From Cephalotus follicularis (Eukaryota; Streptophyta; Magnoliopsida; Oxalidales; Cephalotaceae): DNA of 64,000 bases. The stretch lies in the NCBI GenBank assembly GCA_001972305.1, contig BDDD01000533.1:248001-312000 (forward strand), read 5' to 3'. Of this stretch, positions 24,315-36,839 are shown in pieces. The notes under the pieces are model-generated. The model searched no databases. It had not been told where the DNA came from and saw nothing but the letters and a program-made list of their open reading frames with translations. A program made the translations under genes and the position numbers. Within the stretch, counting starts at the first letter, position 1. Every line of letters starts with the position of its first letter.

Positions 24315-25957
24315 TTACATTCCGAACAAGTGGGGAAATGTCTCCATCATTTCGCCCTCACGCTCCCACGTAGCTTCCTCCGCTCCGTGAAAACGCCACA
24401 ACACTTTTACCATAGGAATGGTCTTGTTCCTTAGCACCTTTTCCATTCGATCCACTATCCTCGTCGGTCTTTCTTCATAAGACAGTGTAGGATTGATGAA
24501 TCCAGGGTCGTAGCTCAATATGTGTGATAGGTCAGGCACATATTTTCGTAGCATGGAAACAAGAAATACGTTATGCACTTCCGACATACTAGGTGGTAGA
24601 GCAATCTCATATGCTACCTCCCCCACTCTCTCCAGTATCTCATAAGGTCCAATATACCTTGGAGCCAACTTCCCTTTGAGTCCAAAACGGTGTATCCCTT
24701 TCGAAGGCAAGATCTTCAAGAAAACATGATCCCCCTTCTCGAATTCTATCTTCCTTCTCTTGTTATCGGCGTAACTCTTCTGCCGACTTTGTGCAGCTAG
24801 CAGTCTTTTCTCTATTATCTCCACTTTATCGGTGGTCTCTTGCACCAAGTCCGGTCCCAACACTTGTCTCTCACCTACCTCATCCCAGCAAATAGGTGAT
24901 CTGTACTTTCTACCATATAAAGCTTCATAGGAAGCCATTCCAATGCTGGTGTGAAAACTGTTGTTGTAAGAGAACTCAATCAGTTCCAGATGATCCACCC
25001 AACTCCCAGCAAAATCAATCATGCAAGCCCGTAACATATCCTCCAAGTCTGAATAGTACACTCGGACTGCTCGTCAGTTTGTGGGTGGAATGCAATGCTA
25101 AACTTCAAGGTTGTTCCCATCACTGTTTGGAACTTCTTCCAGAACCTCGAAGTAAATCTAGCATCTCGGTCGCAGACAATGCTAACTGGAACCCCATGCA
25201 ATCTCACTATCTCCCGGATATACAATTGAGCAAGCTTCTCGATAGAATACGTCATGTTCATCGGAAGAAAGTGAGCAGACTTAGTAAGTCTGTCCACTAC
25301 TACCCATACTGCCTCATGCTGATTCCATAACCTCGGTAATCCTGACACGAAGTCCATGGTCACATGCTCCCATTTCCATTCAACCACTGGTAACGATTGT
25401 AGCAGTCCCACAGGTTTCTGATGTTCAGCCTTCACTCTCTGGCAGGTCAAACATCTTGCTACATATTCAGCAATCTCTCGTTTCATACCACTCCGACAGT
25501 AGTTCTTTTTCAGGTCGTGCCACATCTTGGAACTTCCAGGGTGAACACTGTATTTTGACTTGTGAGCTTGTTGCAGTAGCTCAATCTTGATGCTCTTGTC
25601 ATCCAGAATACATATCCTCCCTAGGAACCTTAATATTCCATCAGTATGAATGGAGAACTCAGAATCAGCGTCTAGGTTCTCCCGAATACTCCACAATTCA
25701 GAATCACTATACTCAGCAGTCAGAATATGCTTCAGAAGTTCCGGTTGTGCTCTCAGACTTTCCACTATAACTCCACGGGAAACCATGAACGGATTCCATC
25801 TCTGAAATTCCTCCAATAGCTTCCACTGTGAAACCATTACTCCAGCAATCATCGCCTTGCGACTCAGCGCATCAGCCACTACATTCGCCTTCCCCAGGTG
25901 GTATTGAATGTTGCAGTTGTAGTCATTAAAGAATTCCACCCATCGTCTCTGTCTCAT
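24315..25957 (-). pseudogene. pol: B integrase with chromodomain
   Basis: Runs from the RNase H/integrase linker to the natural end 'FPHLFGM'. The zinc domain is present ('CLTCQR'). The catalytic triad is intact: Asp in 'VTMDFVSG', Asp in 'VCDRDARF', Glu in 'FHPQTDEQSE'. A 1-base loss near 25045 shifts the frame directly after the Glu. The second frame (25061-24315) holds the GPY/F region ('RYIGPYEIL') and a chromodomain ('VLRNKTIPMVKVLWR...EATWE'), which in chromoviruses is thought to guide insertion to marked chromatin. It lies directly upstream of the polypurine tract, as expected. A stop at 25970-25972 separates it from RNase H. Confidence 0.93.
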
Positions 25958-26017
25958 GTTGAGTTCCTTCTAGGAAAACAAATACTTCAAACTCTTATGG
26001 TTAGTAAAGATCTCAAA

Positions 26018-27889
26018 CTAAGCACCATAGAGGTAGCGCCTCCATTTCTGCAAAGCAAACACTATGGCTGCCAACTCAAGATCGTGTACGGGATAATTTT
26101 CCTCGTACGGCTTTAACTTCCTTGATGCGTATGCAATCACTCTGCCATGTTGCATAAGTACGCATCCCAATCCTTTCCAAGAAGAATCAGTGTAGACAGT
26201 AAAACCCTCATTGCCCTCCGGTAATGCCAATACTGGAGCCGAAATCAACCGACTCTTCAACTCTTGGAAACTTTCCTCACAGGAATCATCCCACACAAAA
26301 CTTGACTTCTTCTGTGTCAACTGTGTCAATGGTGCAGCAAGTTTTGAAAATCCCTTGATGAACCTTCGGTAGTATCCAGCCAATCCCAAGAAACTACGGA
26401 CCTCAGTAACGTTTTTCGATTGGGGCCAATCAACCATACTCTCTATCTTCGAAGGATCCACTGACAAACCTTCACTTTACACTATGTGACCCAGGAAAGT
26501 CACATGATCAAGCCAAAATTCGCACATGCTGAATTTGGCGTATAGTTGTTCCTTCTGTAGTGTCTGCAATACAATTCTCAAGTGCTGCATGTGTTCCTCA
26601 ATGCCCTTCGAATAAATCAGGATGTCATCTAGGAATATAACGACAAACTGGTCAAGATAAGGTTGGAACACTTTGTTCATCAGACACATAAAGGCTGCAG
26701 GAACATTCATCAAACCAAACGGCAGTAACAGAAATTCGTAATGCCCATATCTGGTTCGAAATGCGGTTTTCTCCACATCACCCTCTCTGATCCTCAACTG
26801 ATGATAGCCTGTTCTTAGGTCAAGTTTGGAGAATACAGTTGAGCCTTGAAATTGGTCGAACAACTCCTCAATATGTGGCAGAGGATACTTGTTATTCACA
26901 GTCACATGATTTAGCAGCCTATAATCGATGCATAGCCTCCTCGATCCATCCTTATTTTTTGGAAACAAGACTAGTGCTCCCCACGGTGATACACTCGATC
27001 TGATAAAGCCCTTATCAAGGTAATCCTGTAATTGAACGTTCAACTCCTTCAGTTCGGCAGGAGCCATTCGGTATGGTGCTCTGGATATAGGAGCAGTTCC
27101 AGGCAACAGCTCAATACTGAACTCTATGTCCCTCTCTGGTGGCAACGATGTGAGTTCATCTGGAAATACATCAGGAAATTCACATACAACAGGCACTTGT
27201 TCAATATTGGGCGTACCTTTCGTATGATCAATCACATACGCCAAATAGCCTTCGCATCCTTGCTTGAGATGCTTCTGTGCTCGAGTATATGAAATGATCG
27301 GAGCATAAACATTCTTCTCCCCGATAAACTTGCACGCAGCTCCATCATGAAGGTAAAATGTCATCATCTTGTTGTAGCAATCAACACAAGCATGATGAGC
27401 ATACAGCCAGTCCATCCCCAAGATTACATCAAAATCCCAGATAGGTAACACTATCAAGTCAGCAGATAATTGGATTCCAGCTACCATGATCTCACAATCT
27501 TTCATTATGGTGTCAAATAGAAGACAAGTACCCGCACGAGTACTCACCTCCAATACATAAGGTAGTCTAGAAGTAATACCATGCAAATTGCGAGCAAATT
27601 CAGATACAATGAATGAATGCGTTGCACCAGGGTCAATCAATACATGAGCTAGTATGCCAGATATATAAATAGTACCTCCCACAACAGTAGTAGATTCTGG
27701 CACATCATCTTTAGATAAGGTGTAGACCCTACCTTTCACAATCCCTTTCCCAGTGTCCTTCCGCGGTTGAGCAGCCGCAACACTACAACTAGCACCCGCC
27801 CTTCCTTGTTGGCCGCGTGCTTGATCCCTCATCATTGGGCAATTATTCAGCATGTGATCTTGTGAACCACACCTCAAGCACTTTCCCAT
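26018..27889 (-). pseudogene. pol: B protease, reverse transcriptase and RNase H
   Basis: The frame from 27889 starts in the Gag zinc knuckle (C-x2-C-x4-H-x4-C). Protease follows with '[10 protein letters not shown]', a normal variant of the D-S/T-G site in this clade. RT keeps 'RLCIDYR', '[10 protein letters not shown]' and the active site 'FLDD'. A TAA at 26474-26476 stops the frame directly after 'GHIV'. RNase H follows in the same frame with '[13 protein letters not shown]' and ends at TAG 26018-26020; a further TAG lies at 25970-25972. The stops are single-base changes in otherwise well-kept sequence, so decay is recent compared with the family. Confidence 0.93.
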
Positions 27890-28063
27890 CTTCTTCCAGC
27901 ATTCAGTCTCATCATGATTCTAACGACCGTAAAAAGCACATCCACCTGCATTCTGTTGACTATTTTGGCTAGGGGTCCTTGATCGTGAGTTTCTGCGTCG
28001 AGAACCTCATTGACCTCTGTTGTCAGACTTTGTTGACTTAGCAAGATTATTACTTCCCTATCC

Positions 28064-28902
28064 CTATGACTGTGTGGCCCTCGATTGATTAGTACGAAAC
28101 CGCTCTGCTCTCCTTTCATTCGCATCTGCCTCCAGAATCATCGCTCTCTTAGCAACATCTACAAAAGAGGTCAGCTGCAACATCAACAGTTTAGACCTGA
28201 TGTCTGGTCGAAGGCCTTTTAGAAACCTTCGGATCATCCGTGATTCACCCTCCACAAGCTAAGGCGTGTGTCTTGCCAGCTCCACAAATCTGGTCTGGTA
28301 CTGAGCTACAGTCATGTCTCCTCGACGTAACTCCATTAGTTCTGTCTCCCATCGGTCACAGTCTATCTGTGGCACATAAGCCTCAAGAAACTCAGACTGA
28401 AATCTGTCCCAAGTCTGGTAAAGTCCACGAGATTCCCATTTTGCTTCAGTCCTTTCCCACCAGTAAGTAGCCTCGCCCCATAAGCGGTATACATCAAAAT
28501 TGAGTTTCTGCTCATCAGTGCACTCCAAAGCAACAAATATTTTCTCCAAGTCCCTAATCCACTGCTCGGACACAGTAGCATTCAGCTCACCATTGAATGT
28601 CGGAGGATTCTGTCTCATGAATCGCTCCAGATCTCGGCCAAACCACCTACATGACAAGCTTCAGGTGCTTGCTAATAGGCAAGGTTAGCCTCGTACATTT
28701 GCCGAATTTGTTCCATGTTCACCGTATTAGCGTGCATCTGTTGTTGAAAGAGGTCAGCCATGCGGTCAAAGTTACTCCTCTTGCCTTGTACTGGGGGAAC
28801 ATTCACTCCTTCATTCACCGGTAGATTATGTTCGTGCACTGGCGGTGCATTGACTCCTTCGTCGGCTCTACGCCTTCCTCTTCTTCCTCTTCGTAGGTCC
28901 AT
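28064..28902 (-). pseudogene. gag: B gag
   Basis: The start at 28902 ('MDLRRGRRGRR') matches those of A and E. A basic N-terminus and two repeats of 'EGVN(A/V)PPV' come first, then 'DRMADLFQQQ'. The capsid core (28657-28259) has 'WGEATYWWE' and 'FLEAYVP', the plant retrotrans_gag signature. Breaks: a TAG and a frameshift near 28640-28675, a TAG at 28259-28261, a TAG near 28064, and a TAG near 27920 before the zinc knuckle at 27889. In the element it would form the particle shell. Confidence 0.9.
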
Positions 28903-28990
28903 TCGGTTTCCTATATGGAATGACATAATCATTAGGATACAATTCACTTAATTTCTGAGAAACTTATCCCAGCTAGAATATATGGAATAT

Positions 28991-29002
28991 GCTCTGATAC
29001 CA
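28991..29002 (-). other. Primer-binding site of B (tRNA-Met)
   Basis: TGGTATCAGAGC on the minus strand, 4 nt after the LTR end. Confidence 0.95.
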
Positions 29003-29006
29003 TGCT

Positions 29007-31567
29007 TGTCACACCCCACCCTTCGATTCCGTTACAGACACAAGCATATATGGTGATATCAGAAATAAAACAATATTCCAGCATTCCATTCAACAATTCA
29101 TATATAAGCGGAAGCATTCAGTAAGCTAGAATATAAAGTACAGGTCATCCGCACGTAGCCCATACTACGTGCAGGCACAATACAACAATATTTTTAGACA
29201 TAAGGAAATTACAACAGTAACACGGAGTGTGAACCGTTCAATACAAATACAGTACATCATAAAAAAAATAACAACCTTAAGATAGAAATAGTAACTCTCG
29301 AAAAGCTTCAGCAGCACCCTCCAACGTCTTCGCTTAATCTGAAATTGTAGGGGGTTAGCCGTTGTCCTTACTTGGCTAAGTAGGAAGATAATGCATGTTA
29401 AGGAATATATAAATTCAACATGTATGACATTTTATATTGAAAATAACATTATTAAGTATTCCAATATATAAGCAACCATGGCAAGTGGCCATAGACAATA
29501 CAATGCAAGAATACAGCACAAGGGTATAATCAATTCATACTATGGTTTGGGTGTCACATGTCGCTACCTCCTAGCACAAACTGCGCACCACCTATCTATC
29601 ACCCTACACTCCGAAGATGATAGATCAGGTAACATTTACTGCCAGCGTTAGCAGGCAGTTTAACAAATAAGATATGCAAGGCAGATAAGTTTGGGTGATA
29701 CTCTAGCCAACTCCTGGCACCTAGGATCCCTACCGTAGTCAGTGACCTCTGCCATCACTTGACTACGACATTAAGCATAGACAAACAATTCACTCAATTC
29801 AATAACAATATTACATATATATATATATATTATGCAATATAGTAGTTGTTTTCTTTTAGAAACATATAACAATTCAATGATCGTACATCTCATAGGAGGA
29901 AAACGATATCAATACAATAGTGGTTCCCAGTTGGAGAACAAAACAGTAGGTACCTCTCATAGGAGGAGTAGCAAATCATTGGCAATAAGTTTTCATTTGA
30001 AACCATTAGTAAAAATCCATATCCGTGCTTATAGCACTTAGTTGGTTTAATCATTGAAAATATGGAAACAATAGTGTTTATGAACACTCACTAGTATATA
30101 CTAATTAACAGTAGCATATACAACAACAATAGTAAAAGACAGTAGCAATTCAAGGATTCAACAAGGTAGTTAGCATACCATAGTCATTCATGTGCAACTC
30201 ACACAAGGAGTGCATAATTGTTTAGTTTCTGGAATGTAATTGTATATAAGGCCAGGATTGATTTTTCTAATCATCCATATGGAGGCCAAGTTAATTACAT
30301 TTAAATTGAGGCCCAAACAAGACCTATATCAGAATTTTAACCTAGGACAGTCAGTTGTTCTCAAGAATAGTCGGCTGATTTGATTGAGTAGTTGACTCCC
30401 ATGAAGATCAGTCGACTGCTTTGCCCAGAAAATGCAAGCAGTAGCAGGTTGTATATTTCAATACCTAATATAAAACCAACTAGTGCATGCAATCAAGCAG
30501 AAAATAACCATACATGATATGCATACTCATATCTTCAAAGATATGTCATTACCCCTACCTTAAACGCTATCCCGAGATCAATTGGGATTGATCTCTTTCT
30601 TCGAGTTTCCAAGGCCTTTTCACCAACCAATCTTCCAATCTCAGCAGAAATGATCTATACAATGCATGCCTGAAGGTTCTGTCATTAAACCAGTAGGTTT
30701 AACTAATTATCCAGCTATAATTGTTGTTCTAACAGTAGCTTATCAAGAGTTCATTAAGTCTCTCTTTCCCATTATTAAACAACTTCTCTCCACTATTCAA
30801 TTCTACTTCTAGTAATTACCATGCTTGCATGTTACAGAAGGTAGGTATAGAGGTGACTAGAACACATATACTTATTAACAACCATAACAACATTAAGGGA
30901 TTCGGATTAGTGACTTACCAGGAGAATCAAAGCTTCCAAAGTCTCTTTGAACACCCAATTCCTCCCATGCCACTCCTACAATCCTCCAGCAAGCCTCTCC
31001 TCTATCCTCAGTGTTTTCTAGCACTCACACTCTATACTAACAGCTGATATAAAGCTTAGAAAAACTTAGGAATCCCCAGACTACATTACCCAGCCTTCTC
31101 TCTTTTCCTTCTCTCTCTCACATGCACCTCTCCTCACTTTTCTCTTCTGTTTTTACAAGTTGCAGGTCTGGAAATCTTACAGAAGGAATAGAGGGAATGC
31201 AAGGCAGTCCCCATGCATGTTATGGCAGGTGGTGACATGCATCCCTCATGCATGCCACAATTAGCACACTTGTCATCCTTGTCTATGCGTATGCCAGATA
31301 CCTGTTCTGTACCATTCCAGTCAACTATCTTTAACAGGCAGTCGACTGTCACCCCACGCATCAGACAGTTGACTGTTACCCTGTGACAGTCGGCTGTTTG
31401 AGAGGATTTTAGGGTTCCTTATGTTTGTTTTACCAATTTATATTTCAACCAACCCAAGCATTCACTAATCACAATTTCTATGATAATTGGACTTATAATA
31501 TCAATTAAAACGTATACTTTATTTAAAATTGGAGCAATATACATTAATTGAAATTGCGGTTATTACA
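29007..31567 (-). mobile_element. B 5' LTR
   Basis: 2561 bp. It carries the hairpin block (29355-29379, arms intact), an AGTCG array near 30345-30420 that has lost two units compared with the 3' LTR, a TA microsatellite at 29815-29831, and a second motif group at 31318-31400. It ends GCGGTTATTACA and is followed by GTATT. Confidence 0.95.
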
Positions 31568-31572
31568 GTATT

Positions 31573-31934
31573 GTCCACGTTCCTTTGCTGCACCTGATCC
31601 AAATTCTGCTATTGCATTGCGTGAACCACTTGGGTTACTACTTGAGGAACAACTTGTGCAACCGCTCGCCTTACTAACTCCTCCAAAGTCGGCTCATTCC
31701 GTACACCTTCTCGCGCAATAGCTGGCTCGGCTTTCTGATTTACGTTCCTTGGTTGTCCACCTCTACATGCCATCTACAAACAAGAACCGGAATATAACGA
31801 AACAAACAGTAAACGGGTCAAGGATAAAAAAAACCGACAACTAAGGAATAACCCTAGCCCAATCTCTAGCAATCTCACAGGTCAAACCTAGATAGGCTTT
31901 CTAAGAAACGAAACCTATTCTCTGATACCATAAC
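31573..31934 (-). pseudogene. gag: C internal region 2, 5' part (Gag N-terminus)
   Basis: Continues 15366-15923 once element B is removed. A start at about 31772 ('MACRGGQPRN') matches copy 1 ('MAHSGGRPRN'), and the 'AQVVPQVVTQVV' segment is kept. An in-frame TAG (Gln codon in copy 1) interrupts it near 31608. The PBS TGGTATCAGA lies at 31920-31930 (minus). Confidence 0.8.
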
Positions 31935-33702
31935 TGTAAGACCCCCGGCACGGGATCGGGATGTCACCCCTGATTCTGAGTCAGGTTGTCATGTGAAACT
32001 GAACTAAAAAAACATATCGGCATATCCTAAACCTATGTCATTAAAGGTGTAATAAAGTCTCCAATTAAACTGATAAAAGAATCTCATATTCAAAACTTAA
32101 ATTCTGCTCATAATCAAAATTGTCTCCAAGTTAACACGTGATGGTCTAAACATAATCTGATAACATAACTAAACTAAAAAAAAATATTAGTCGGAAAACA
32201 TAGAATTACTAAAAGAATTCAACTCTAAGAAATCCTCAAACCATAGGTTTCTCTCTTATCACACTTGCCCCCAAAGCTCCAGATAACCTACCGCAAGGAA
32301 ACAAAAACGCGGCTGAGCAAACCTCTGTACGGATATAAAATCATAAAGCGGTACGAAAAAAAACAGATTACGAAGTAGAACAGTTTACAAAACAGGACAT
32401 TTTCCGAAATGAATAATAACGGTTACGAAACGAAACCAAACAAAGCAGTTGCGAATCAAAACGGATACTAAACAGAACAATGTCTGATACAAAACAGTGA
32501 TCAAAACTTCCGAATACGATATAAAACATTTTACAGAACTTAACAATTTACGAAACAGTTTATGAAACGGAATAATACAAATCTTTTACAAAAAAAAATA
32601 GAACAATTCATGACTAAACGAATTTATGCAAATCAAATGATGCTCATGTCAAATCATATATATATATATAGATTCACAATTCAGCATAAAGTGAAAATAT
32701 ATATATCAAAGCATATCAGTTACAAAAACTTTTCTAAATTCATGTCTTGTACTGAGAGATGCAATATCGGATTAAATACATGCATATATGGAAGGGATCC
32801 TGCAAAATCCACTTGCCAAACGGAATGACGTGTACGGCACTACACAATCAATTCCAATACTAAATCAAATCTAACAATAACTCGGATCGATCCATACGCC
32901 TCAGTTGGCCATATCCTATCACAAGATATTAAGAGATGTCGTAGACTAATCACACCGCTACGAAAGTGTCATGTCCCCGTGCCAAGCCCACGACATGCCT
33001 ATGGTACTTCCATAGGTAGGAAATAAATATATCCTCAGTATTTTCAAATATAATGATTTATCAAAAATCATTTCTAAATATTGGTCCACTCACAAAACCA
33101 ATGAAAAACATATCATATAATAAAATTAGCACACTTCCGAAATTGAAAATCATGCTCATAACAAAATCTATATCATAAAATTTAGCATACTTTCTTAGGT
33201 GAAATCATGCTGAATTTGTAAATTCAATAATATTTAACTTTACATCAAAAGTAATAAAACAGATTTTATCATATTGAAACAAATTTGTCAAAACAAATAA
33301 TCCGTGCGAAAAACACATCTAAATTAATTTCAATAAAATCAGAGGATAAGACCCAAAAACGAAGAAATCGGGACATTTTCGAAATCATAAATCAAGGAAA
33401 GAAAATCCTTAACGAAATTGGAATCATTTTCATAAAAATCGAAAGAATAGACCAAAAACGAGATACCCGTACATTTTCACATTCAAGAACCAACTCATTT
33501 AATTTTCACAATGAAAGAGATATCCGTACAGAATTTTCGTAAATGGATCATAACTCAATTTTATAAAGTCAGGAATATATTTAATTTCACAAATATTAGA
33601 GCTGGCTTAATTTTCAAAATTCGTAAAAATCAAGGAACATAAAAAATCCGTACATATAAGTAAAACTAAATTTATCTCGATAAAATCGAAGAGCGTATCA
33701 AG
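31935..33702 (-). mobile_element. C LTR copy 3, left part
   Basis: Starts TGTAAGACCCCC and is collinear with 11693-13480 of copy 2. It breaks at GAGTA (33703-33707), where copia element D is inserted. Confidence 0.9.
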
Positions 33703-33707
33703 GAGTA

Positions 33708-34866
33708 TGAATAAACTACAAGGGGGGTGAATTGTAGTTTCTAAAAATAATTAACCTTTTTGCAATTTTAATTTAACAAATCAATGAACAAGTATGTATG
33801 CAAACAATAGCAATTAAATAAACAATTCAAAGAGAGAGAGTTAGAGAGTTTGCAAACACGGTTTTTAGAGTGGTTCGGCGTAACTCTTGCCTATGTCCAC
33901 TTTTCCCAAGGATCTCCTTGAGTTTCCACTAGTCTCTGAATAAAATTCTGGGTGCTATTCGGCACACCTTTGTGATTGACCTCAATCACTTACAACTCTC
34001 TTTGGGTTCACTCCCCAATCTCTTTTAGGGTTCACTCCCCTATTACAATCAAAGTAGATGGAATGAAGTTTTGTTCTAAACCTCTCAAAAGGCTAGATTT
34101 TACAAGATGAAATCACTCAATCTAATTGGGAACAAATATTTGATAAGATACTAGATAAGAACTTTTGAATGAGGCTTCTTGATTTTGAATGATTGTGGTA
34201 TGTTTTCTTGAATGATCTTTGTATTTGATGTCACTTGTGTTCTTATTTTTGTTTCGCTTCAAAAACCTTTGTATATATCTGTTTCTTGCCTCAGAGATCC
34301 GTTGGGTATGTCTTGAAACTTGTTGCATCAAAAACGGCGCATTAAAACTCTGTCAGAATTCTTTTCAGCCGTGCAAAGCGTCGACTGTTTTCATCAAAGG
34401 GTCGCCGCTTATATGACCGTTAGGTATTTTAATTTGAATTTGTCGAGTTAAAGCGCAGGCGTTCTGGATGTAGGAGTCGACTGTTTCCTCAAAGTGCTGA
34501 CGCTTAGTGTTGAGCGTCGCCGCTTTTGTCAAATTGATTGGATCCAAGAAGTCTCTGTTTCTAAGCGCTGACTTGAGGTCTCAAAGCGCTGATGCTCTGA
34601 ATTAAAGCGCAGACGCTTATAATTAGGCATCGACGGTTTGAACATTTGTTCCTCTCCTCCGAACGCTCCAACGGTTGACGCTTCGTTCATTGTCTCGACT
34701 GTTGCATAAAGCGCTGACGCTTTATTTATGAGCGTCGACGCTTTATCCTATTTCTTTAGTTTTGCTTGATGTTTTGCACATTCCATGTTTTTCTTGCACA
34801 TAAAGATACTTGGTGAATGACAAATATTTTATCATCAAAACTAGGATTGAGACATAAATGTCAACA
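33708..34866 (-). mobile_element. D 3' LTR
   Basis: 1159 bp, TGAATAAAC to GTCAACA on the plus strand. It is 107 bp longer than the 5' LTR because of the segment at 33717-33823, which begins with 'TACAAGGGGGGTGAATTG'. Confidence 0.92.
34378..34745. repeat. 20-21 bp AAGCGTCGACGCTT array in D LTR
   Basis: About sixteen degenerate copies. Start positions include 34378, 34399, 34453, 34474, 34494, 34514, 34565, 34586, 34607, 34628, 34671, 34691, 34711 and 34732. Nearly all local steps are 20-21 bp. The 5' LTR has the same array at 42589-42950. Confidence 0.9.
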
Positions 34867-35001
34867 ATCTCCCCCTTTTTGATGAGGACAAAATTTGTTT
34901 CATTTAAACATAATACATGGTATAACTTAAAACATAACAAATAATGCACAAACATATTCATATATATTTGCTCCCCCTTAATTTATTATCTCCCCCTTAG
35001 T
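34867..35001 (-). other. Multiple polypurine tracts of D
   Basis: AAAAAGGGGGAGAT abuts the 3' LTR (34867-34880). Further AAGGGGGAG tracts lie at 34970-34979 and 34990-34998. Repeated tracts upstream of the 3' LTR are a known Sirevirus feature. Confidence 0.8.
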
Positions 35002-35471
35002 TAAACAAGGGGTGTTTACTTTGTCATTATTTCTCCATGTTTCTTTATACTTTCTCACCCTTTTTGTTATCATTTCAAAAAGGATTTCAAGTTGTTATAA
35101 AACAACCAATGTTTTGTTATAAAACAATGTCATTCACATTACGCATTCATAGTCATTCCATATTTCAATTTCATTAACATAGTATAATGAATGAACACAA
35201 TAACATCAATTTCAAATTCATTCATGAAATTGGATTAAGTACAAAGGAAAGCATTCCAAACCCTTAATTTCACATTGCATACTTCAAACCAACACAAGTT
35301 TTACACAACGAAATTAAAACAGTACATAGACATAAAATGCATAATGAGATATCACGAAATTGTTGATCATATTATACTTTCTTATTACAAACTTTAGTAC
35401 CACAAATCATAGAGTGTTTTTCACCACAAAACATTACATCATCATAAAATGCAAAAATGATATGCATGACC
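35002..35471 (-). other. D 3' untranslated spacer
   Basis: AT-rich spacer between the extra ORF and the polypurine tracts. I see no further coding or structural signal. Confidence 0.6.
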
Positions 35472-36773
35472 TTAGTCGTTCATTTGAGTGTCTTCGTTTT
35501 CACCACCCATATCTCCCTCCAAGTCATCGGTTGCTCCATCATCTTGGTGAATGTCATCGTTGTCGTGGCTCGAGGAGGAGGAAATGAGACCTTCGTAGTC
35601 CATTATCCCCGTTTCTGTAAACTTCTTTTCCATTCTCTTTTGTCTTGTTTGAACCGATTGCATATTCACTTTTATTTCTTGGAAATTTTGCTGTAGTCCC
35701 TTAATTGCATCCAATATCTCTTCTAGTTTGGTTCTTGGTAGGTTGATATCCGGTGTTTGCTCAATTTGAGGTTCTCTTGGTTCATTTTGTGCTTCATCAC
35801 CCATTTCTGCCTGTCCCTCATCTTCAACGACTCTATTTGAGTCCTCTTCTCTTGGGATCTAGGTTCCAAGCCGCTTATGTTTTTTAAATCCCATTCTTCC
35901 CAAGGTTCCTTTGCCTAACTTGTCAACAATCTAGCGTGGGTGATTTATTTCTCCAGTTAGGTCAATTTCAAAAAATTGGAGGATTTTGGTAATGATGTTT
36001 CTATAACCTAATCTGGCATTCTCTCGGTCATGGATTGCATGCATGTGATTAATTATCAAGAAAGGCACATTAATTCTTTTGCCTGTGATTAGGTGATACA
36101 TAGTATATGCCTCCATGTGGGTTACCTCATCGAACCCACCAGCCTTAGGCAAAATATGTGTGCATACAGCATGATGTAGGAACCTATAATGTAGACTGAG
36201 GTTCCTAGTCTACATTCGTTGCAGAAAGTCAGCATTTTCACCAAAAAGTATTCGTACACAATCCTGTATATCAAAATCTCTACTTTTCACCCAAGTCCTT
36301 TGGTTCCATCCCCTAGCACCATCATTTGGAATATTTAGGATTGTGGCTAGTGTTTCGACTTCTAATTCAATTTCCTTGTTTTTGACTTTTTTGCTTAATT
36401 CTACCATAGAGCTACTTAGAATGTGACCATAAAATTCTTTAATTAGCTCAGGATAACTAGGTAAATTAATTAAAAACAAGGGTTCTAAACCTTGAGCACT
36501 TAGCCACTCTACAATGGGAAAACCCTCATTGTTGCAGAAATCGAAATCCAACACTTTACCTACTAGAATCTTGCAGTTAAAATAGGCTTCAGGATACCTA
36601 GGGAGTGAAGAAACGACCTCTGGTGTGGCTAGATGAACGTCTGTACCCTTCCCTTTGCGCTCAACTGATTTCCTTTTTGTTTTAGACCCTTCTCCAGCTT
36701 CAATACTCTTGGTTCCTGGCATCTTTGATGTTAGCTTGAGATTTATCAAGGATTTTTGAATGAAATAAGGCAC
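35472..36773 (-). pseudogene. D additional ORF (plant-transposon-protein type)
   Basis: One frame of about 430 codons broken by three TAG stops (near 36210, 35931 and 35860). The start is at 36773, or more likely the later Met at about 36722 before 'PGTKSIEAGEG'. A Lys-rich N-terminus is followed by a globular middle with 'YPELIKEFYGHI' and 'ETLATILNIPNDGARGW', a pattern I associate with the 'putative plant transposon protein' family found in retroelements. The C-terminal third is a heptad-like helix ('LEEILDAIKGLQQNFQEIKV') followed by an acidic Asp/Ser tail. No signal peptide or membrane span is visible, so it is not env-like in structure although it sits in the env position. Function unknown. 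Confidence 0.75.
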
Positions 36774-36839
36774 AAAATCGCCAGAGACAGTGGGTTTAGT
36801 GTTAGGGATTTGAGTTTTTGTGTAAAAGTAGCTTGACAG

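Larger units (their letters stand above)
15924..31567 (-). mobile_element. Ty3/gypsy element B (Tekay/Del chromovirus), full structure
   Basis: Read on the minus strand: 5' LTR 29007-31567, PBS 28991-29002, gag-pol 28902-24315, polypurine tract at 24274-24287, 3' LTR 24273-21702 plus 15937-15924. The 3' LTR is split 14 bp from its end by element A. The LTRs are 2561 and 2586 bp and differ at roughly 5-9% of sites in stretches compared by eye. Domain order is Gag, protease, RT, RNase H, integrase, chromodomain. The chromodomain places it in the Tekay/Del group. Several stops and one frameshift make it inactive. Confidence 0.95.

Noticed and set aside
24896-25330. 144-aa plus-strand ORF
   Set aside because: Shadow of the B integrase, which is well supported on the minus strand.
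34122-34331. Possible env gene in element D
   Set aside because: The frame lies within the 3' LTR. The extra ORF at 35472-36773 is the only late coding region and it lacks signal or membrane segments.
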